Source of the DNA: a bacterium
GTDB lineage: Bacteria; UBA4055
DNA length: 64,000 nt
Assembly: GCA_029559475.1 (NCBI GenBank)
Contig: JAKQBN010000078.1
Span: forward strand, 1 to 64,000
Direction: 5' to 3'
Part shown: positions 1-9,550 of the stretch, in pieces
How positions within the stretch are numbered: the stretch's first letter is position 1
Layout: every line of letters starts with the position of its first letter
Program-made: the position numbers and the translations under genes
Notes under the pieces: model-generated
The model's database searches: none
Seen by the model: only the letters and a program-made list of their open reading frames with translations
What the model was told of the DNA's origin: nothing

Positions 1-143
1 CTGCGAATGCTTAGCCATAATATCAATGTCTTATGCTCTTTGAAATAGCGTGATTTTTTTGGACTGTCTTGACTATGTCAATGAACGGGTTTTGGGCGGT
101 TCTAAAAATTCATTTTATTAATAGTTGACTCCTTTTTTTAAAT

Positions 144-1757
144 TCATTTAAAATCAAAATTGACATCTGTGGTTTCCCAGTTCTTTCTGACAAAAACTGT
201 GTCAGCCAGGAACACTGCTTTCTCTGTTCGATAATTCTTCAAATCAACAGAAAAAACATCATCCCCGTTATCATCAGCGAATAATGCAATTTTATACTTA
301 CCCGGCAGTAACCCGATCTTATAATTTTTTGATTTAATACCGAATTTTTCGGAACCGCCTTTGAAATTTTTGCATATCAGAATATATTTCTCCGATTCAT
401 TCCCCTTTATAGTTCCCGATACTGATCCGGAACCTTCAGCCTCTTCAATTTTCAGCTTTGATGAAATAAATAGTGAATCAGATCCTGAAATTAAAAGATC
501 ATAACTGCCCGGTTTTATTCCGTTCTCTGCAAGATCGATCTTAACAGTGTAGGGAATGTTCTCAATTCCTTTATCGATCGCATAAACTATGCTGTCTTTG
601 TCCCTGATCTGGAATTTTAAAAAATCGTTCATAAAACTGCTGGATGAAATAACAAGGGTTTTGTCAGATGCGATCTTATCAGGCAGCCTTCCGGTCAGAC
701 TGAAAGAGCGGCTCTTAACTGAGTCGGTCACTAAATATTTTTTAGTCATAAGTGACCTGTTTATGTAATTGCCTGATTTATCCTTTACCGATGCAGTAAT
801 AAGTCTTATCTCATCGTCTTTTACCATATCCGGGATCAGAAGATAAACATTATTCATTTCAGGCGAGATAAATTCTCTAAATGTCACTTCTTTGCTGTTT
901 ACATAACAGCTGTCGATATAGTTTATGCCGGTTTTCAGTTCTTCAGAAAACTCGATCTTCAATACGTCTTTACTTACGGCCGACGTGTTTTTAATGTACG
1001 GAAGAACATTATCATAATTTCCGAGAGTCAGTTGAACATTTATGCTGTCTCTGCCCGATAAAGAAGTGATATCTGTAGTAATGCCAGTCAGTTCAGTTCC
1101 GTGCTGCGGTTTAGAGTCGTTATTCACATCGTTAAAAGCTATCAGCCTGTAATTTCCCGAACTCACATTATTGAATCCGAAATTACCCTCTTTACTTATT
1201 CCGGTACTGTATTCAGGCTCCATTTTTGAAAGATCTGTCGAATCTGCATCCGAGGTGTAGAGATTGATCCTGACTCTGGTGCTGCTCAACTGATCGATCC
1301 AGTCGAGATTTATTGCGCCGCTGATTTTACCCGAAATATAATTTCTGTCTATGTTCGAGCCAGTAGAGAACGACAGCGCGAAAGGATCCGACATCGGATT
1401 TCCCTGAGTGTCTTTTAAAGACGGATTTACTGAGATCACGACAGTTTGATCCGTATCCAGTCCGTTGAATTTTATAACGCAGCTTTTGTCATACCAGTAT
1501 AATTTTGCTTTTTTTGATGCGGATCTCGGAGAAATCGATACAGCGTTCTTAGCGGAATTTATATCTATGAATTCCGAGAATTCAATTTCAACAGATGAAT
1601 TCCTATCCATATTTAAAGACCCGTTCTGAATGCTGGCTGATTCTATCGCAGGACTGATTTTATCATTAAGTCCGCCATCCGGCCCCCTTTTGTAGTCAGT
1701 GGCACAGGATGTCAGAATAAAGAAGACGATCAAATATATCCGGCTTAAATTTTTCAA
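144..1757 (-). CDS. Ig-like domain lipoprotein
   Basis: A 537-residue predicted lipoprotein. The N-terminus has a hydrophobic signal ending in ILTSC, so Cys18 is the likely lipidation site. Residues about 35-132 read like a bacterial Ig-like (Big_5) domain, with the pattern VEIEFSE followed by LSFSTG. Later segments look like further beta-sandwich modules, including a carboxypeptidase-regulatory-like stretch around GNFGFNNVSSGNYRLIAF. The start is a TTG preceded by GGGGAGAAG at good spacing. It lies 10 bp downstream of nadC on the same strand and may be the operon's last gene. The exact role is unknown; an envelope or cell-surface structural part is the inference. Confidence 0.75.
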   Translation of the reverse strand: MKNLSRIYLIVFFILTSCATDYKRGPDGGLNDKISPAIESASIQNGSLNMDRNSSVEIEFSEFIDINSAKNAVSISPRSASKKAKLYWYDKSCVIKFNGLDTDQTVVISVNPSLKDTQGNPMSDPFALSFSTGSNIDRNYISGKISGAINLDWIDQLSSTRVRINLYTSDADSTDLSKMEPEYSTGISKEGNFGFNNVSSGNYRLIAFNDVNNDSKPQHGTELTGITTDITSLSGRDSINVQLTLGNYDNVLPYIKNTSAVSKDVLKIEFSEELKTGINYIDSCYVNSKEVTFREFISPEMNNVYLLIPDMVKDDEIRLITASVKDKSGNYINRSLMTKKYLVTDSVKSRSFSLTGRLPDKIASDKTLVISSSSFMNDFLKFQIRDKDSIVYAIDKGIENIPYTVKIDLAENGIKPGSYDLLISGSDSLFISSKLKIEEAEGSGSVSGTIKGNESEKYILICKNFKGGSEKFGIKSKNYKIGLLPGKYKIALFADDNGDDVFSVDLKNYRTEKAVFLADTVFVRKNWETTDVNFDFK

Positions 1758-1767
1758 AACTTCTCCC

Positions 1768-2607
1768 CTATTCGACTAATAGGCTCAGATCGAGAGCCTT
1801 GACGCTGTGCGTAAGTGAACCTGAAGATATATAATCGACACCTGTCAGTGCGAGTTTTCTCACTGTATCTAACGTAACGTTACCCGAAACTTCAAGTTTC
1901 TTTCTGCCTTTATTGAGCATAACGCACTTTTTTATTTCTTCAGCTTTCATATTATCAAGCATGACCCAGTCGACATCAAGACCAAGGACTTCCTTAAATT
2001 CTGCTAAGTTCTTAATCTCGACCTCGATTATGGCTTTTAATTTATTTTCTTTCTTATATTTTAAAGCCCTTTCGACAGCTTTCGTAACGCTGCCCGCTGC
2101 CGCGATGTGATTATCTTTGATCAGAAACATATCGAACAAACCCATCCTGTGATTTTCAGCACCGCCTGTTTTTACAGCATATTTATCCAGAACCCTGAAA
2201 CCCGGAAGTGTTTTTCTGGTATCGAGTATTTTTGTTTTTGTTCCTTCGACGGCCCTGACGAACTGATAGGCGGAAGTCGAAATGCCTGACATTCTCTGAA
2301 TAAAATTCAAAGCCGTTCTTTCCGCTTTTAGAATTGAATTGAGTTTGCCCTTTATAACTGCTATTATATCTCCTTTTTCAAGCCTGTCGCCGTCTTTGAA
2401 AAAAGTCTCGATCTTAATGTCTTTGTCCACATAAAAGAAAGTGTCTTCAAATACGGCGAGACCGCACAATATTCCCTCTGATTTTGCTTTCAGAACAGCT
2501 TTCCCTTTTTGCTTTTCAGAAATTATTGAATCTGTAGTAATGTCGCCGTTTTTTCCAAGATCTTCTTTCAGCGCATTTTTTATCATCGGGATATAGATCA
2601 TCTTCAT
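1768..2607 (-). CDS. nadC: Nicotinate-nucleotide diphosphorylase (carboxylating)
   Basis: Quinolinate phosphoribosyltransferase, which converts quinolinate and PRPP to nicotinate mononucleotide, CO2 and PPi in de novo NAD synthesis. The 279 residues match the family length. Typical motifs are RMSGISTSA, the active-site stretch ILDTRKTLPGFR with GGAENHR, LIKDNHI, and the barrel end SSGSLTHSVKALDLSL. The ATG at 2607 follows GGAGATAATT. It is 16 bp downstream of the phosphodiesterase gene. nadA and nadB are not in the window. Confidence 0.96.
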   Translation of the reverse strand: MKMIYIPMIKNALKEDLGKNGDITTDSIISEKQKGKAVLKAKSEGILCGLAVFEDTFFYVDKDIKIETFFKDGDRLEKGDIIAVIKGKLNSILKAERTALNFIQRMSGISTSAYQFVRAVEGTKTKILDTRKTLPGFRVLDKYAVKTGGAENHRMGLFDMFLIKDNHIAAAGSVTKAVERALKYKKENKLKAIIEVEIKNLAEFKEVLGLDVDWVMLDNMKAEEIKKCVMLNKGRKKLEVSGNVTLDTVRKLALTGVDYISSGSLTHSVKALDLSLLVE

Positions 2608-2623
2608 AATTATCTCCGTAAAT

Positions 2624-3787
2624 TTATGCTTTGCATACTATCAGCGGAACGAATATCTCGTCAGAACTCAGGCCACCGTGGTCCGCAGCGTGGTATTTTA
2701 CTTTTTCATTTGACAGAAAGTCCTTGATCACATAATTATCTTTACATATAAGGACGAAATCCCCGGTACGGTTTTCCAGATCTGAATTCGGCTCGAAAAG
2801 TCCGTAGTAATTCCCTTTTATTAGCTGACTCCTTGTAAAAACCCTCACAGCGTAACCTATCTTATCTTCAACAATTTTCCTGAACTCTTTTTTATATTTC
2901 TTTTTTACATAACAGTAAGCCGCTCTCGGTTCTCCGCAAAGCGGGAATTCAAGCATTCTGTTTATCTCGGGAATATCGTTCATGTTCAATCTCTTATTAA
3001 TGTCGCCGTCTATCAGCCCGTGATCCGCTGTTATTATTACTATAGAATTCGTTCCCTTAATTTCCCGCACGAATTTCTCAGTCTGCTTAGAGATAGCGTT
3101 GAAGAGTTTTGAAAGATCTTTCGATCCCGTTCCTGTTTTATGAAGCACGGCATCAAAATCCGGCAGATATGCGTAAATATAGTTTTTCTTTCCCTTATTT
3201 GACTTAACTGCCTCTGCTGTCTTTTTATAAAAATCTTCAAGACCTTTGTATCCGATCTTTTTTGAGTCTGCCAGCAGATAGCTTGTATATACTGAATCCT
3301 TTATCGAATCGGGTATAATGACTTTTAGATCCTTTATTTGTTTTGAGAGTCTGTAGTCTATAAATATGTCTTCCGGCTTTATCCCTCTGTTGATAAGCGT
3401 TTCTTCGTTTCGCCTGTCATTAAACAGAAGTATTGTTGAAGGAATGTCATGTTTTCCTTGTTTAATCCTAACGAACCATCCTGTTACGCCGTGTTCTTTT
3501 GGAGCAATTCCGGTCGCAAAACTCGTAATACAAGCCGATGTCGTGGAGGGGAATACCGAAGTTATCTTTCCGACAGTATTATCTTTCAGGAAATTCTTTC
3601 TTTTCTTCATAAGATAATTATATCCGAGCCCGTCGATCACGATGTTTATTATATTATTATATTTTTTAAGTTCTTCAGCCGGAAGCAGAATAAGTTCGCT
3701 GTAATCTGGTTTTATGCCGAAACCTTTGGTTATCGAACTCATTAGATTTACTATGCTGCCGCCTTCGTAATCCGGTTTATAAAACAT
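2624..3787 (-). CDS. Alkaline phosphatase superfamily phosphodiesterase/pyrophosphatase
   Basis: A 387-residue protein of the type-I phosphodiesterase/nucleotide pyrophosphatase group. The metal and nucleophile motifs are visible in order: NIVIDGLGYN near residue 46 (Asp ligand), VFPSTTSACITSFATG with the nucleophilic Thr near residue 80, PDFDAVLHKTG (Asp/His ligands), IITADHGLIDG, and a final AADHGG. No signal peptide is seen, so it should be cytosolic. The substrate cannot be told from sequence. It heads the minus-strand group with nadC. Confidence 0.85.
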   Translation of the reverse strand: MFYKPDYEGGSIVNLMSSITKGFGIKPDYSELILLPAEELKKYNNIINIVIDGLGYNYLMKKRKNFLKDNTVGKITSVFPSTTSACITSFATGIAPKEHGVTGWFVRIKQGKHDIPSTILLFNDRRNEETLINRGIKPEDIFIDYRLSKQIKDLKVIIPDSIKDSVYTSYLLADSKKIGYKGLEDFYKKTAEAVKSNKGKKNYIYAYLPDFDAVLHKTGTGSKDLSKLFNAISKQTEKFVREIKGTNSIVIITADHGLIDGDINKRLNMNDIPEINRMLEFPLCGEPRAAYCYVKKKYKKEFRKIVEDKIGYAVRVFTRSQLIKGNYYGLFEPNSDLENRTGDFVLICKDNYVIKDFLSNEKVKYHAADHGGLSSDEIFVPLIVCKA

Positions 3788-3942
3788 TTGTTGCCGCCTA
3801 ATATTACTTAAACTATTAATATTATGATTTTATATGGAAATTATCAAGAAAATTATTTAGACTTTAACTGTGAGATTACCGGGATCAAACTGTCCGGTCG
3901 TTTTTGATTTGAAATATATGAAATAATTATTAAATTTCATTT

Positions 3943-4848
3943 ATGAAAGAAACTGAAAAATACTTTTATTCTGAAATTCTGCCATTTATGAAATCCCGAT
4001 ACGGCAAAAAACTGGGCAAGATAGGACTGACGACCCATATTCCATGTCCGAACGAGCCGCCCTGTATTTTCTGCAATAAGGATTCTTTTATTCCTCAGAC
4101 GATCAAAGGCGCGATCACGGTAAAGGAGCAGATGGATCAAGGGCTTCCTTATGTGAAGCGTAAATATCCTACTGACTCATTTATAGCTTATTTTCAGGAC
4201 AATACTTCCACTTTCGGCGGCATTGAATTCCTCCGCAGTGAATTTCTGACTGCGCTAAGCTATCCGGAAATTAAAATCCTTGCTCTCTCCACAAGACCGG
4301 ACAGCATATATCCTCAACTTCTTGATATGCTTAAAGAAGTGTCTGCCGAAAAAGAAGTCTGGCTTGAGCTTGGTCTGCAGTCAGTTCATGATGAGACGTT
4401 AAAATCGATCCGCCGAGGTCATGACTATACCTGTTTCCTAAATTCTTTTAAGATGATTCGGTCCAGGACTGATTTTCTGATCGGGGTCCATCTTATTATT
4501 GGACTGCCCGGCGAGGATGATGAAATGATCTATGATACGTTCAGAGAAATAGGCAGGATTAGACCCGATTATATAAAGATACATCATCTTCAGGTTATAA
4601 AGGGTACTGAACTCGAGAAAACATATCTGAACGGAGGGTATAAGCCTTTATCTATGGATAAGTATATCGAGCTTTTCGTAAATGCGGTTTCGTATCTTGA
4701 TCCTTCTATCGTGATACACCGGAACCTTTCTCGTGCTCATGCTGATCAGCTTATCGCGCCTAAATGGGGGGTTAATGCCGAAGAGTTTAAATTGAAAGTA
4801 CATGATCATATGAAAAAATCGGGGCTTTTTCAGGGGAGTAGAACTTAG
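3943..4848 (+). CDS. Radical SAM protein, YhcC/TIGR01212-type
   Basis: A 301-residue radical SAM enzyme. The cluster cysteines sit in HIPCPNEPPCIFCNK (Cys35, Cys41, Cys44), the spaced pattern of the YhcC/Elp3-like subgroup rather than the plain CX3CX2C. Further family stretches are YFQDNTSTFGG, WLELGLQS, LIIGLPGEDDEM and KIHHLQVIKGTELE. The function of this family is not established. The ribosome binding site is weak. It is a lone plus-strand gene, divergent from the phosphodiesterase and convergent with the carboxypeptidase gene. Confidence 0.85.
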   Translation: MKETEKYFYSEILPFMKSRYGKKLGKIGLTTHIPCPNEPPCIFCNKDSFIPQTIKGAITVKEQMDQGLPYVKRKYPTDSFIAYFQDNTSTFGGIEFLRSEFLTALSYPEIKILALSTRPDSIYPQLLDMLKEVSAEKEVWLELGLQSVHDETLKSIRRGHDYTCFLNSFKMIRSRTDFLIGVHLIIGLPGEDDEMIYDTFREIGRIRPDYIKIHHLQVIKGTELEKTYLNGGYKPLSMDKYIELFVNAVSYLDPSIVIHRNLSRAHADQLIAPKWGVNAEEFKLKVHDHMKKSGLFQGSRT

Positions 4849-4908
4849 CGGCAAGTCACGAGCAGCACCATCAATGCTGTTATCCGAAAAATGATATGGC
4901 AAGTGATA

Positions 4909-5823
4909 TTATTTCTTAACCTGAATAGTATTCTGCTTTGAAACCTCGTCAAAACCCCATGTAACAAGAGAATTGATGAACTTATTACGGCCTCCGCGCG
5001 GTGACTTTGAACCAAGAACTACAGCTACAAGTCTCGTATTATCTTTTTTCGCGGTCGCAACGATACAAAATCCCGCTTTCCAGTAAAAACCGGTTTTTAA
5101 TCCGTCAAAATATTTGTAATCTCTGATAAGCTTACTTGTATTTCTAAGTTCGAACATATTCTTACCTGACCTGATAGAGTCCTTCCATGTTGAACTGTAC
5201 TTTAAAACTACAGGATATTTGATGAGTTCTTCAGTAAGAACAACAAGATCATAGCAGGAAGACATATTACCCTTAATTCCCTTTTTTCTGTCTTTCCTGG
5301 AAGGCGGAAGTCCGTGAGGGTAGTTAAACTCGGATTTAGTCATTTTTAATTCTTTAGCTTTCTGATTCATCCTGTCAACGAAAACATCCACCTTACCGTA
5401 ACCGCATACTTTCTCGGCTAGAGCGAACATAGCATCATTAGCCGATTTAATGATCGCTGATTTTAAAAGATCTTCCACAGACATTTTTTCATTATGACTA
5501 AGAAATATCTGCGTGCCGCCCATTTTCGATGCGGCTTTTGAAGCTGTAACTATATCCTTTAGGGTGAACTTTTTATCACGGATCGCTTCGACAACAAGCA
5601 GGATCGACATCATTTTTGTCAATGAAGCGATTTCAAGCTTATCGTAAGCGTTTTTTTCAAAAAGAATCTGGCCGTTAGTCAGATCGACGAGCATAACAGC
5701 CTTATAGTCTTTAAATTTTGAACTGAACGGTTTAGTAAAATTCGTTTTTCTTGAATATTTATTTTCCGCAGCAGCGGATATAACAAATAATATAATCAGT
5801 AAAAAAACTGCTGATCTTTTCAT
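4909..5823 (-). CDS. D-alanyl-D-alanine carboxypeptidase (DacA/DacF-type PBP)
   Basis: A 304-residue serine-type D,D-carboxypeptidase that trims the terminal D-Ala from peptidoglycan stem peptides in the periplasm. A signal peptide covers residues 1-19. The penicillin-binding triads are present: S67-L-T-K70, S127-A-N129, and K-T-G in GLKTGFYWKAG near residue 246. It is shorter than typical DacA and lacks the long C-terminal domain and membrane anchor. The start lies directly after the queC stop with no gap, so the two genes are probably cotranscribed. Confidence 0.92.
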   Translation of the reverse strand: MKRSAVFLLIILFVISAAAENKYSRKTNFTKPFSSKFKDYKAVMLVDLTNGQILFEKNAYDKLEIASLTKMMSILLVVEAIRDKKFTLKDIVTASKAASKMGGTQIFLSHNEKMSVEDLLKSAIIKSANDAMFALAEKVCGYGKVDVFVDRMNQKAKELKMTKSEFNYPHGLPPSRKDRKKGIKGNMSSCYDLVVLTEELIKYPVVLKYSSTWKDSIRSGKNMFELRNTSKLIRDYKYFDGLKTGFYWKAGFCIVATAKKDNTRLVAVVLGSKSPRGGRNKFINSLVTWGFDEVSKQNTIQVKK

Positions 5824-6522
5824 CTATCTCATTTCTTTCTTATATACTGTCTCATCATCATATCCGGATTCCTCAAATCCTCTTCGTCTTAGAATGCAGC
5901 TGTCGCAGTGGCCGCAGGCTTTTCCGTCAATTGGATCATAGCACGAAATCGTCTTTGAATAATCAACTCCGAGCTTTTTTCCGATTATTATGATCTCGGA
6001 TTTCTTCAATCTCATCAGCGGAGTTTCAATTTTTATCCTGATCTTTTTCACTACAGCGTTCTTAATCGCAAGATTAGCCATCTTCTGATAAGCAGAAATA
6101 AATTCAGGCCTGCAATCAGGATATCCGGAATAATCAATGCTGTTCACACCAATAAAAATATGTTCTGCACCTATAGTTTCGGCGTAGGCTAGACCGTAGC
6201 TGAGAAAAACTGTATTTCTGGCAGGAACATAAGAATTCGGTATCTCACTTTCAGAGTAGCTGTCTTTCCTTACCTGAATATTTTTATCCGTAAGTGATGA
6301 TCCCGAAAAAAACTTTCTGTCAAGTTTAGCTACTTTATGTTCGAAAGCCTTATATTTTTTTGCGTTATATTTAGCGTACTTAAGCTCACATGAATGTTTC
6401 TGCCCGTAATCAAATGAAAGGGCATGCACTTCATAGCCTTTACTAACAGCAAAAGCCAGGCACGTTGTAGAATCTAGGCCTCCGGATAAAAGAACGACCG
6501 CTTTTTTCAGTTCTTCCTCCAA
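5824..6522 (-). CDS. queC: 7-cyano-7-deazaguanine synthase
   Basis: QueC makes preQ0 from 7-carboxy-7-deazaguanine with ATP and ammonia, in queuosine biosynthesis. The 232 residues carry the PP-loop SGGLDSTT near the N-terminus, NSIDYSGYPDCRPEF, and the zinc-binding C-terminal set in CYDPIDGKACGHCDSC. The start is unusual. No ATG is available. A TTG at 6522 has a weak site, while the strong GGAGG falls inside the first codons and would best serve a CTG at 6510. The TTG is given here. queD, queE and queF are not in the window. Confidence 0.93.
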   Translation of the reverse strand: MEEELKKAVVLLSGGLDSTTCLAFAVSKGYEVHALSFDYGQKHSCELKYAKYNAKKYKAFEHKVAKLDRKFFSGSSLTDKNIQVRKDSYSESEIPNSYVPARNTVFLSYGLAYAETIGAEHIFIGVNSIDYSGYPDCRPEFISAYQKMANLAIKNAVVKKIRIKIETPLMRLKKSEIIIIGKKLGVDYSKTISCYDPIDGKACGHCDSCILRRRGFEESGYDDETVYKKEMR

Positions 6523-6526
6523 AAGC

Positions 6527-7075
6527 CTATAATTCGCCTTCTGCTTTAAGAAGCAGATGGAGTTCGACAGTCGTTTTTTTCAGATTTCCGTCGTTTGTAA
6601 GATCAGTTACAGCCGCTTCGCCGTAGAATTTAGTTGTTCCTGATAAAGCATACATTGCATATAGATAATCGTTGAACATCTTTATCTGATCCTGGGTAAG
6701 AACAAAAATATCAGTTTTACCGTTATAAACCGTTACACCCGGGAATTCTTTGTAGAAAAGTATGTCACCCGCATTGTCATTCTTTCTTACCGTGAATTTT
6801 AGAGTTCCTACGAGAGTATCAGGCACAGTTGCCTTTATAAAATACCTTGCTTCCAAGAATTCAAAATCCTTTATCTTTTCTTTATAATCGTTATACTGAG
6901 AGTTAGCGCCGAGATCATATACTTCGCTGTCGAAAGTCTGAGTAATGTAAGTTGAGTCCACGAACTCTATTGCGAAAGGGATGTTTACAGAAAAATCCTG
7001 GAACGAATCGCAGCCTGCAGTGATAACAACGGTCAGAAGAGCTGTCAGTACGAATAGAAATTTTATCTTTTTCAT
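6527..7075 (-). CDS. Lipoprotein of unknown function
   Basis: A 182-residue predicted lipoprotein with the signal ending VITAGC, so Cys22 would be lipidated. The start at 7075 was chosen over an in-frame ATG 30 bp upstream because AGGTGA sits seven bases before it and the signal peptide then begins at MKKIK. The mature part is rich in beta-type alternation and I recognise no family. It is 19 bp downstream of the DUF6588-like barrel gene and 4 bp before queC, suggesting one transcript. Confidence 0.7.
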   Translation of the reverse strand: MKKIKFLFVLTALLTVVITAGCDSFQDFSVNIPFAIEFVDSTYITQTFDSEVYDLGANSQYNDYKEKIKDFEFLEARYFIKATVPDTLVGTLKFTVRKNDNAGDILFYKEFPGVTVYNGKTDIFVLTQDQIKMFNDYLYAMYALSGTTKFYGEAAVTDLTNDGNLKKTTVELHLLLKAEGEL

Positions 7076-7094
7076 TTTTTCACCTTTAGTTTTA

Positions 7095-7982
7095 TTAAAA
7101 TTCAAAATTCAAACCGGCCGATAGAACAGATTGAGAGTTATAAGTGTAATCGGCGTTAAGCACAAAAATACTTAATCTCAAAGCGGCTCCTGCCGTGACG
7201 CCGAATCCGTTTTCTCCTTCGATCGTCAGATTTACTTCCTTAGCTTCTCTAAGATCAGGATCAGCGTTATCGGGATCGCCTGTTATATTGTAAGATGCTT
7301 CAACATTAGTTTTCTGATAACTTAAACCGCCGTACAAAGTGGATATTCCAAAATCCTTACTTGCTATAAGATTTACCGCCAGATTGTTAAAATCAAGCTG
7401 ATCGGAGAATTTGATCTTACCGTAACCGACCTGAAGGGCTCCGTCAAAAGGAATTTTATCGAAATATCTGGTTATCTCGTGCTTTAATGCGAAAGTGTAG
7501 AAATAGAACTCCTCCTCACTCTCGCCGATTTTTAGAACAGGCACGAATTTAGCTGTAAGTTCGGTCCCTTGCCATCCAAGCATGATCTGCGGGAATCCGA
7601 GAGAAAGCTGATCGACACTGAATCCGCCCGGATATGAGATGTATCCCTGTTCCCCGTAAATATAACCGGGATCTCCGCCGTAAACAGTGGCTGTTGATTC
7701 AGATGTATAACCTTCAGGAGTGTAAGGTTTGAAAGTTTTCTGGTCTTCAGGCATGAGTACGAACATGCCGTTAAGTTTTAATCCGTAGGAAAATTCATCA
7801 GGAACAGCTGCGCTGTGATACATTCCGGAATTCAGACCGACGCCTAATGATGTTATAAAAGGTTTCAAATACCCTTCGACATTCTTTTTTGAAACGAATG
7901 ACAGCACATCATCGACGCCTGCTTTTAAGCTGAAAAAAGCCGATCCGGACATAATGAGCATTACTATCAGGATTTTTTTCAT
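7095..7982 (-). CDS. Outer-membrane barrel-like protein, DUF6588-type
   Basis: A 295-residue exported protein with a signal peptide ending about residue 20. The segment YLKPFITSLGVGLNSGMYHSA resembles the start of DUF6588 proteins, which are common in the FCB group. The rest has alternating hydrophobic strands and ends with LSAGLNFEF, a C-terminal aromatic residue typical of outer-membrane barrels. The function is unknown. It is probably cotranscribed with the following lipoprotein. The assignment rests on recall of the family pattern, not a search. Confidence 0.65.
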   Translation of the reverse strand: MKKILIVMLIMSGSAFFSLKAGVDDVLSFVSKKNVEGYLKPFITSLGVGLNSGMYHSAAVPDEFSYGLKLNGMFVLMPEDQKTFKPYTPEGYTSESTATVYGGDPGYIYGEQGYISYPGGFSVDQLSLGFPQIMLGWQGTELTAKFVPVLKIGESEEEFYFYTFALKHEITRYFDKIPFDGALQVGYGKIKFSDQLDFNNLAVNLIASKDFGISTLYGGLSYQKTNVEASYNITGDPDNADPDLREAKEVNLTIEGENGFGVTAGAALRLSIFVLNADYTYNSQSVLSAGLNFEF

Positions 7983-8056
7983 ATACCCCCCAGTTTATTT
8001 TTTTCATAAATAAGTTATATATAAAACCTGTTAAAATCAAGTGATATAAGTTCCAA

Positions 8057-9187
8057 CTATTTTCTCGCTATCGAAAAATAATTGTTCGGCTCTCTCAATA
8101 TAAGTTTATTCATTTCGAGCATGAATAATTTTCCCATAAGAATGCCGGTATCCAGGCCTGTCAGATCACTTAATTCGTCTACATTCATCTTTTTTTCAAT
8201 AAGCATGTTGTATATCCTTTCCTCGGTTTCATCCGTGAATGTTCTGAGCGATGTTTTATCTTCACAGGAACAACTGCATTGAGAAGTTAGCCTGTTCCTT
8301 ATCCTGTCTGGAAATTCTTCGATAATATCCTCCACGTTCATTATCAGCTTCGCCTGTCCCGTTTTTATAAGATTGTTCCCTCCTTCATATTTCAGATTGA
8401 AAATTTCGTTCGGTATGGCGAATACTTCCTTTCCCTGCTCAAGCGCGAAATTTGCAGTAATCAGCGATCCTGAATCTTTCTTAGCTTCGCCGATCACTAC
8501 TCCTAAACTCATTCCGCTGATTATCCTGTTCCTTGCCGGAAAAGTATAATTCGTAGCTTCTGTTCCAATCGGGAACTGTGAAAAAACAGCTCCGCCTTCT
8601 TCTACTATTCTTTTTCTAGTCTTCCTGCTGCTAGCGTTGACTTCTTTATCTATACCTGATCCCAGAACGGAGACAGTTCTTTTTCCTATTTCCAGTGCTC
8701 CTATATGAGCTACGGTATCGGCGCCCATCGCAAGTCCGCTGACGATAACAAAACCTGCTAGGGCGAGTTCTCTCGAGAGCCTGTTTACTGTATATATTCC
8801 GGATCTTGATAGCGATCTTGAACCTACGATTGCGACCGATATGTTATCCCGAGATGACAAAGTTCCTTCATAATAGAGAAATGGAGGAGGATCATAAATA
8901 TTCTTTAAATTCGCAGGATAATCTTCGTCAAATATCGTAACTATACATACGGATCTGTTAAATGCCTGCAGCAGTTCAATTTGTGAATTGTATTTATCAT
9001 CGCTGAAACTGCCCTGTCTTAAATTCCTTATCGCACTTTTTGACACTCCGAAAATGCATAACTCATCATCGCTTAATTCTCTGCACTCTTCCGCTGTGTC
9101 GTATTTTCCGAGCATTCTTATGATCGAAGCGTCTGTAAGCAGTTTTACCTGTTCAAGTCTGAAATATTCTTTTAATTTTTCATGCAC
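8057..9187 (-). CDS. dprA: DNA-processing protein DprA
   Basis: A 376-residue DprA/Smf protein, which loads RecA on incoming single-stranded DNA in natural transformation. The Rossmann-like core shows VAIVGSRSLSRSG, VVSGLAMGADTVAH, SVLGSGID, FPARNRIISG and EAKKDSGSLITA. The C-terminal 60 residues look like the DprA winged helix. The start is GTG at 9187 with GGAGAA five bases upstream; the nearby ATG at 9183 is out of frame. No other competence gene is in the window. Confidence 0.94.
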   Translation of the reverse strand: MHEKLKEYFRLEQVKLLTDASIIRMLGKYDTAEECRELSDDELCIFGVSKSAIRNLRQGSFSDDKYNSQIELLQAFNRSVCIVTIFDEDYPANLKNIYDPPPFLYYEGTLSSRDNISVAIVGSRSLSRSGIYTVNRLSRELALAGFVIVSGLAMGADTVAHIGALEIGKRTVSVLGSGIDKEVNASSRKTRKRIVEEGGAVFSQFPIGTEATNYTFPARNRIISGMSLGVVIGEAKKDSGSLITANFALEQGKEVFAIPNEIFNLKYEGGNNLIKTGQAKLIMNVEDIIEEFPDRIRNRLTSQCSCSCEDKTSLRTFTDETEERIYNMLIEKKMNVDELSDLTGLDTGILMGKLFMLEMNKLILREPNNYFSIARK

Positions 9188-9550
9188 GTTCTTCTCCGTT
9201 AAATTATGATGAAATATAATAAAAGATGACGTTCATCTAATGACACTCATCTTTTTTTTATGATTTTTTTTTCACATTATACTTAAGAAATTTTTGCGGT
9301 AATCGTAGATGCGAGACATAAGTTCATTCAAGATCTCATCCTGCAGCCATCCGTTCAATTGCTTTTTTTTGATTAACACGTACCGGCTGGTTCAAATACG
9401 TAACGGATATCGATCCTTCATGAATTATGTCTCGCTGTATAATCGGCATAGGCTATAATTCTAGTCATATGTATTGAAAAATGGAGTGAATCCTGGCATT
9501 TTCGTCTGAACGAGCTATATATCTATGTTGATATGCGAGTGATAATAAAT
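9188..9550. other. Intergenic region with an inverted repeat and a possible gene remnant
   Basis: A 363-bp gap between dprA and obg. It holds an inverted repeat: GCGAGACATAAGTTCA at 9311-9326 and its near-complement at 9421-9435. On the minus strand an open stretch of about 38 codons ends in LNELMSRIYDYRKNFLSIM and a stop near 9275, with no clear start. It reads like the tail of a decayed gene but matches nothing I recognise. A small AGATGA-CGT-TCATCT hairpin lies near 9224. Confidence 0.4.

Noticed and set aside
1-143. Possible gene at the left edge
   Set aside because: No open frame with start or family features; looks like intergenic DNA.
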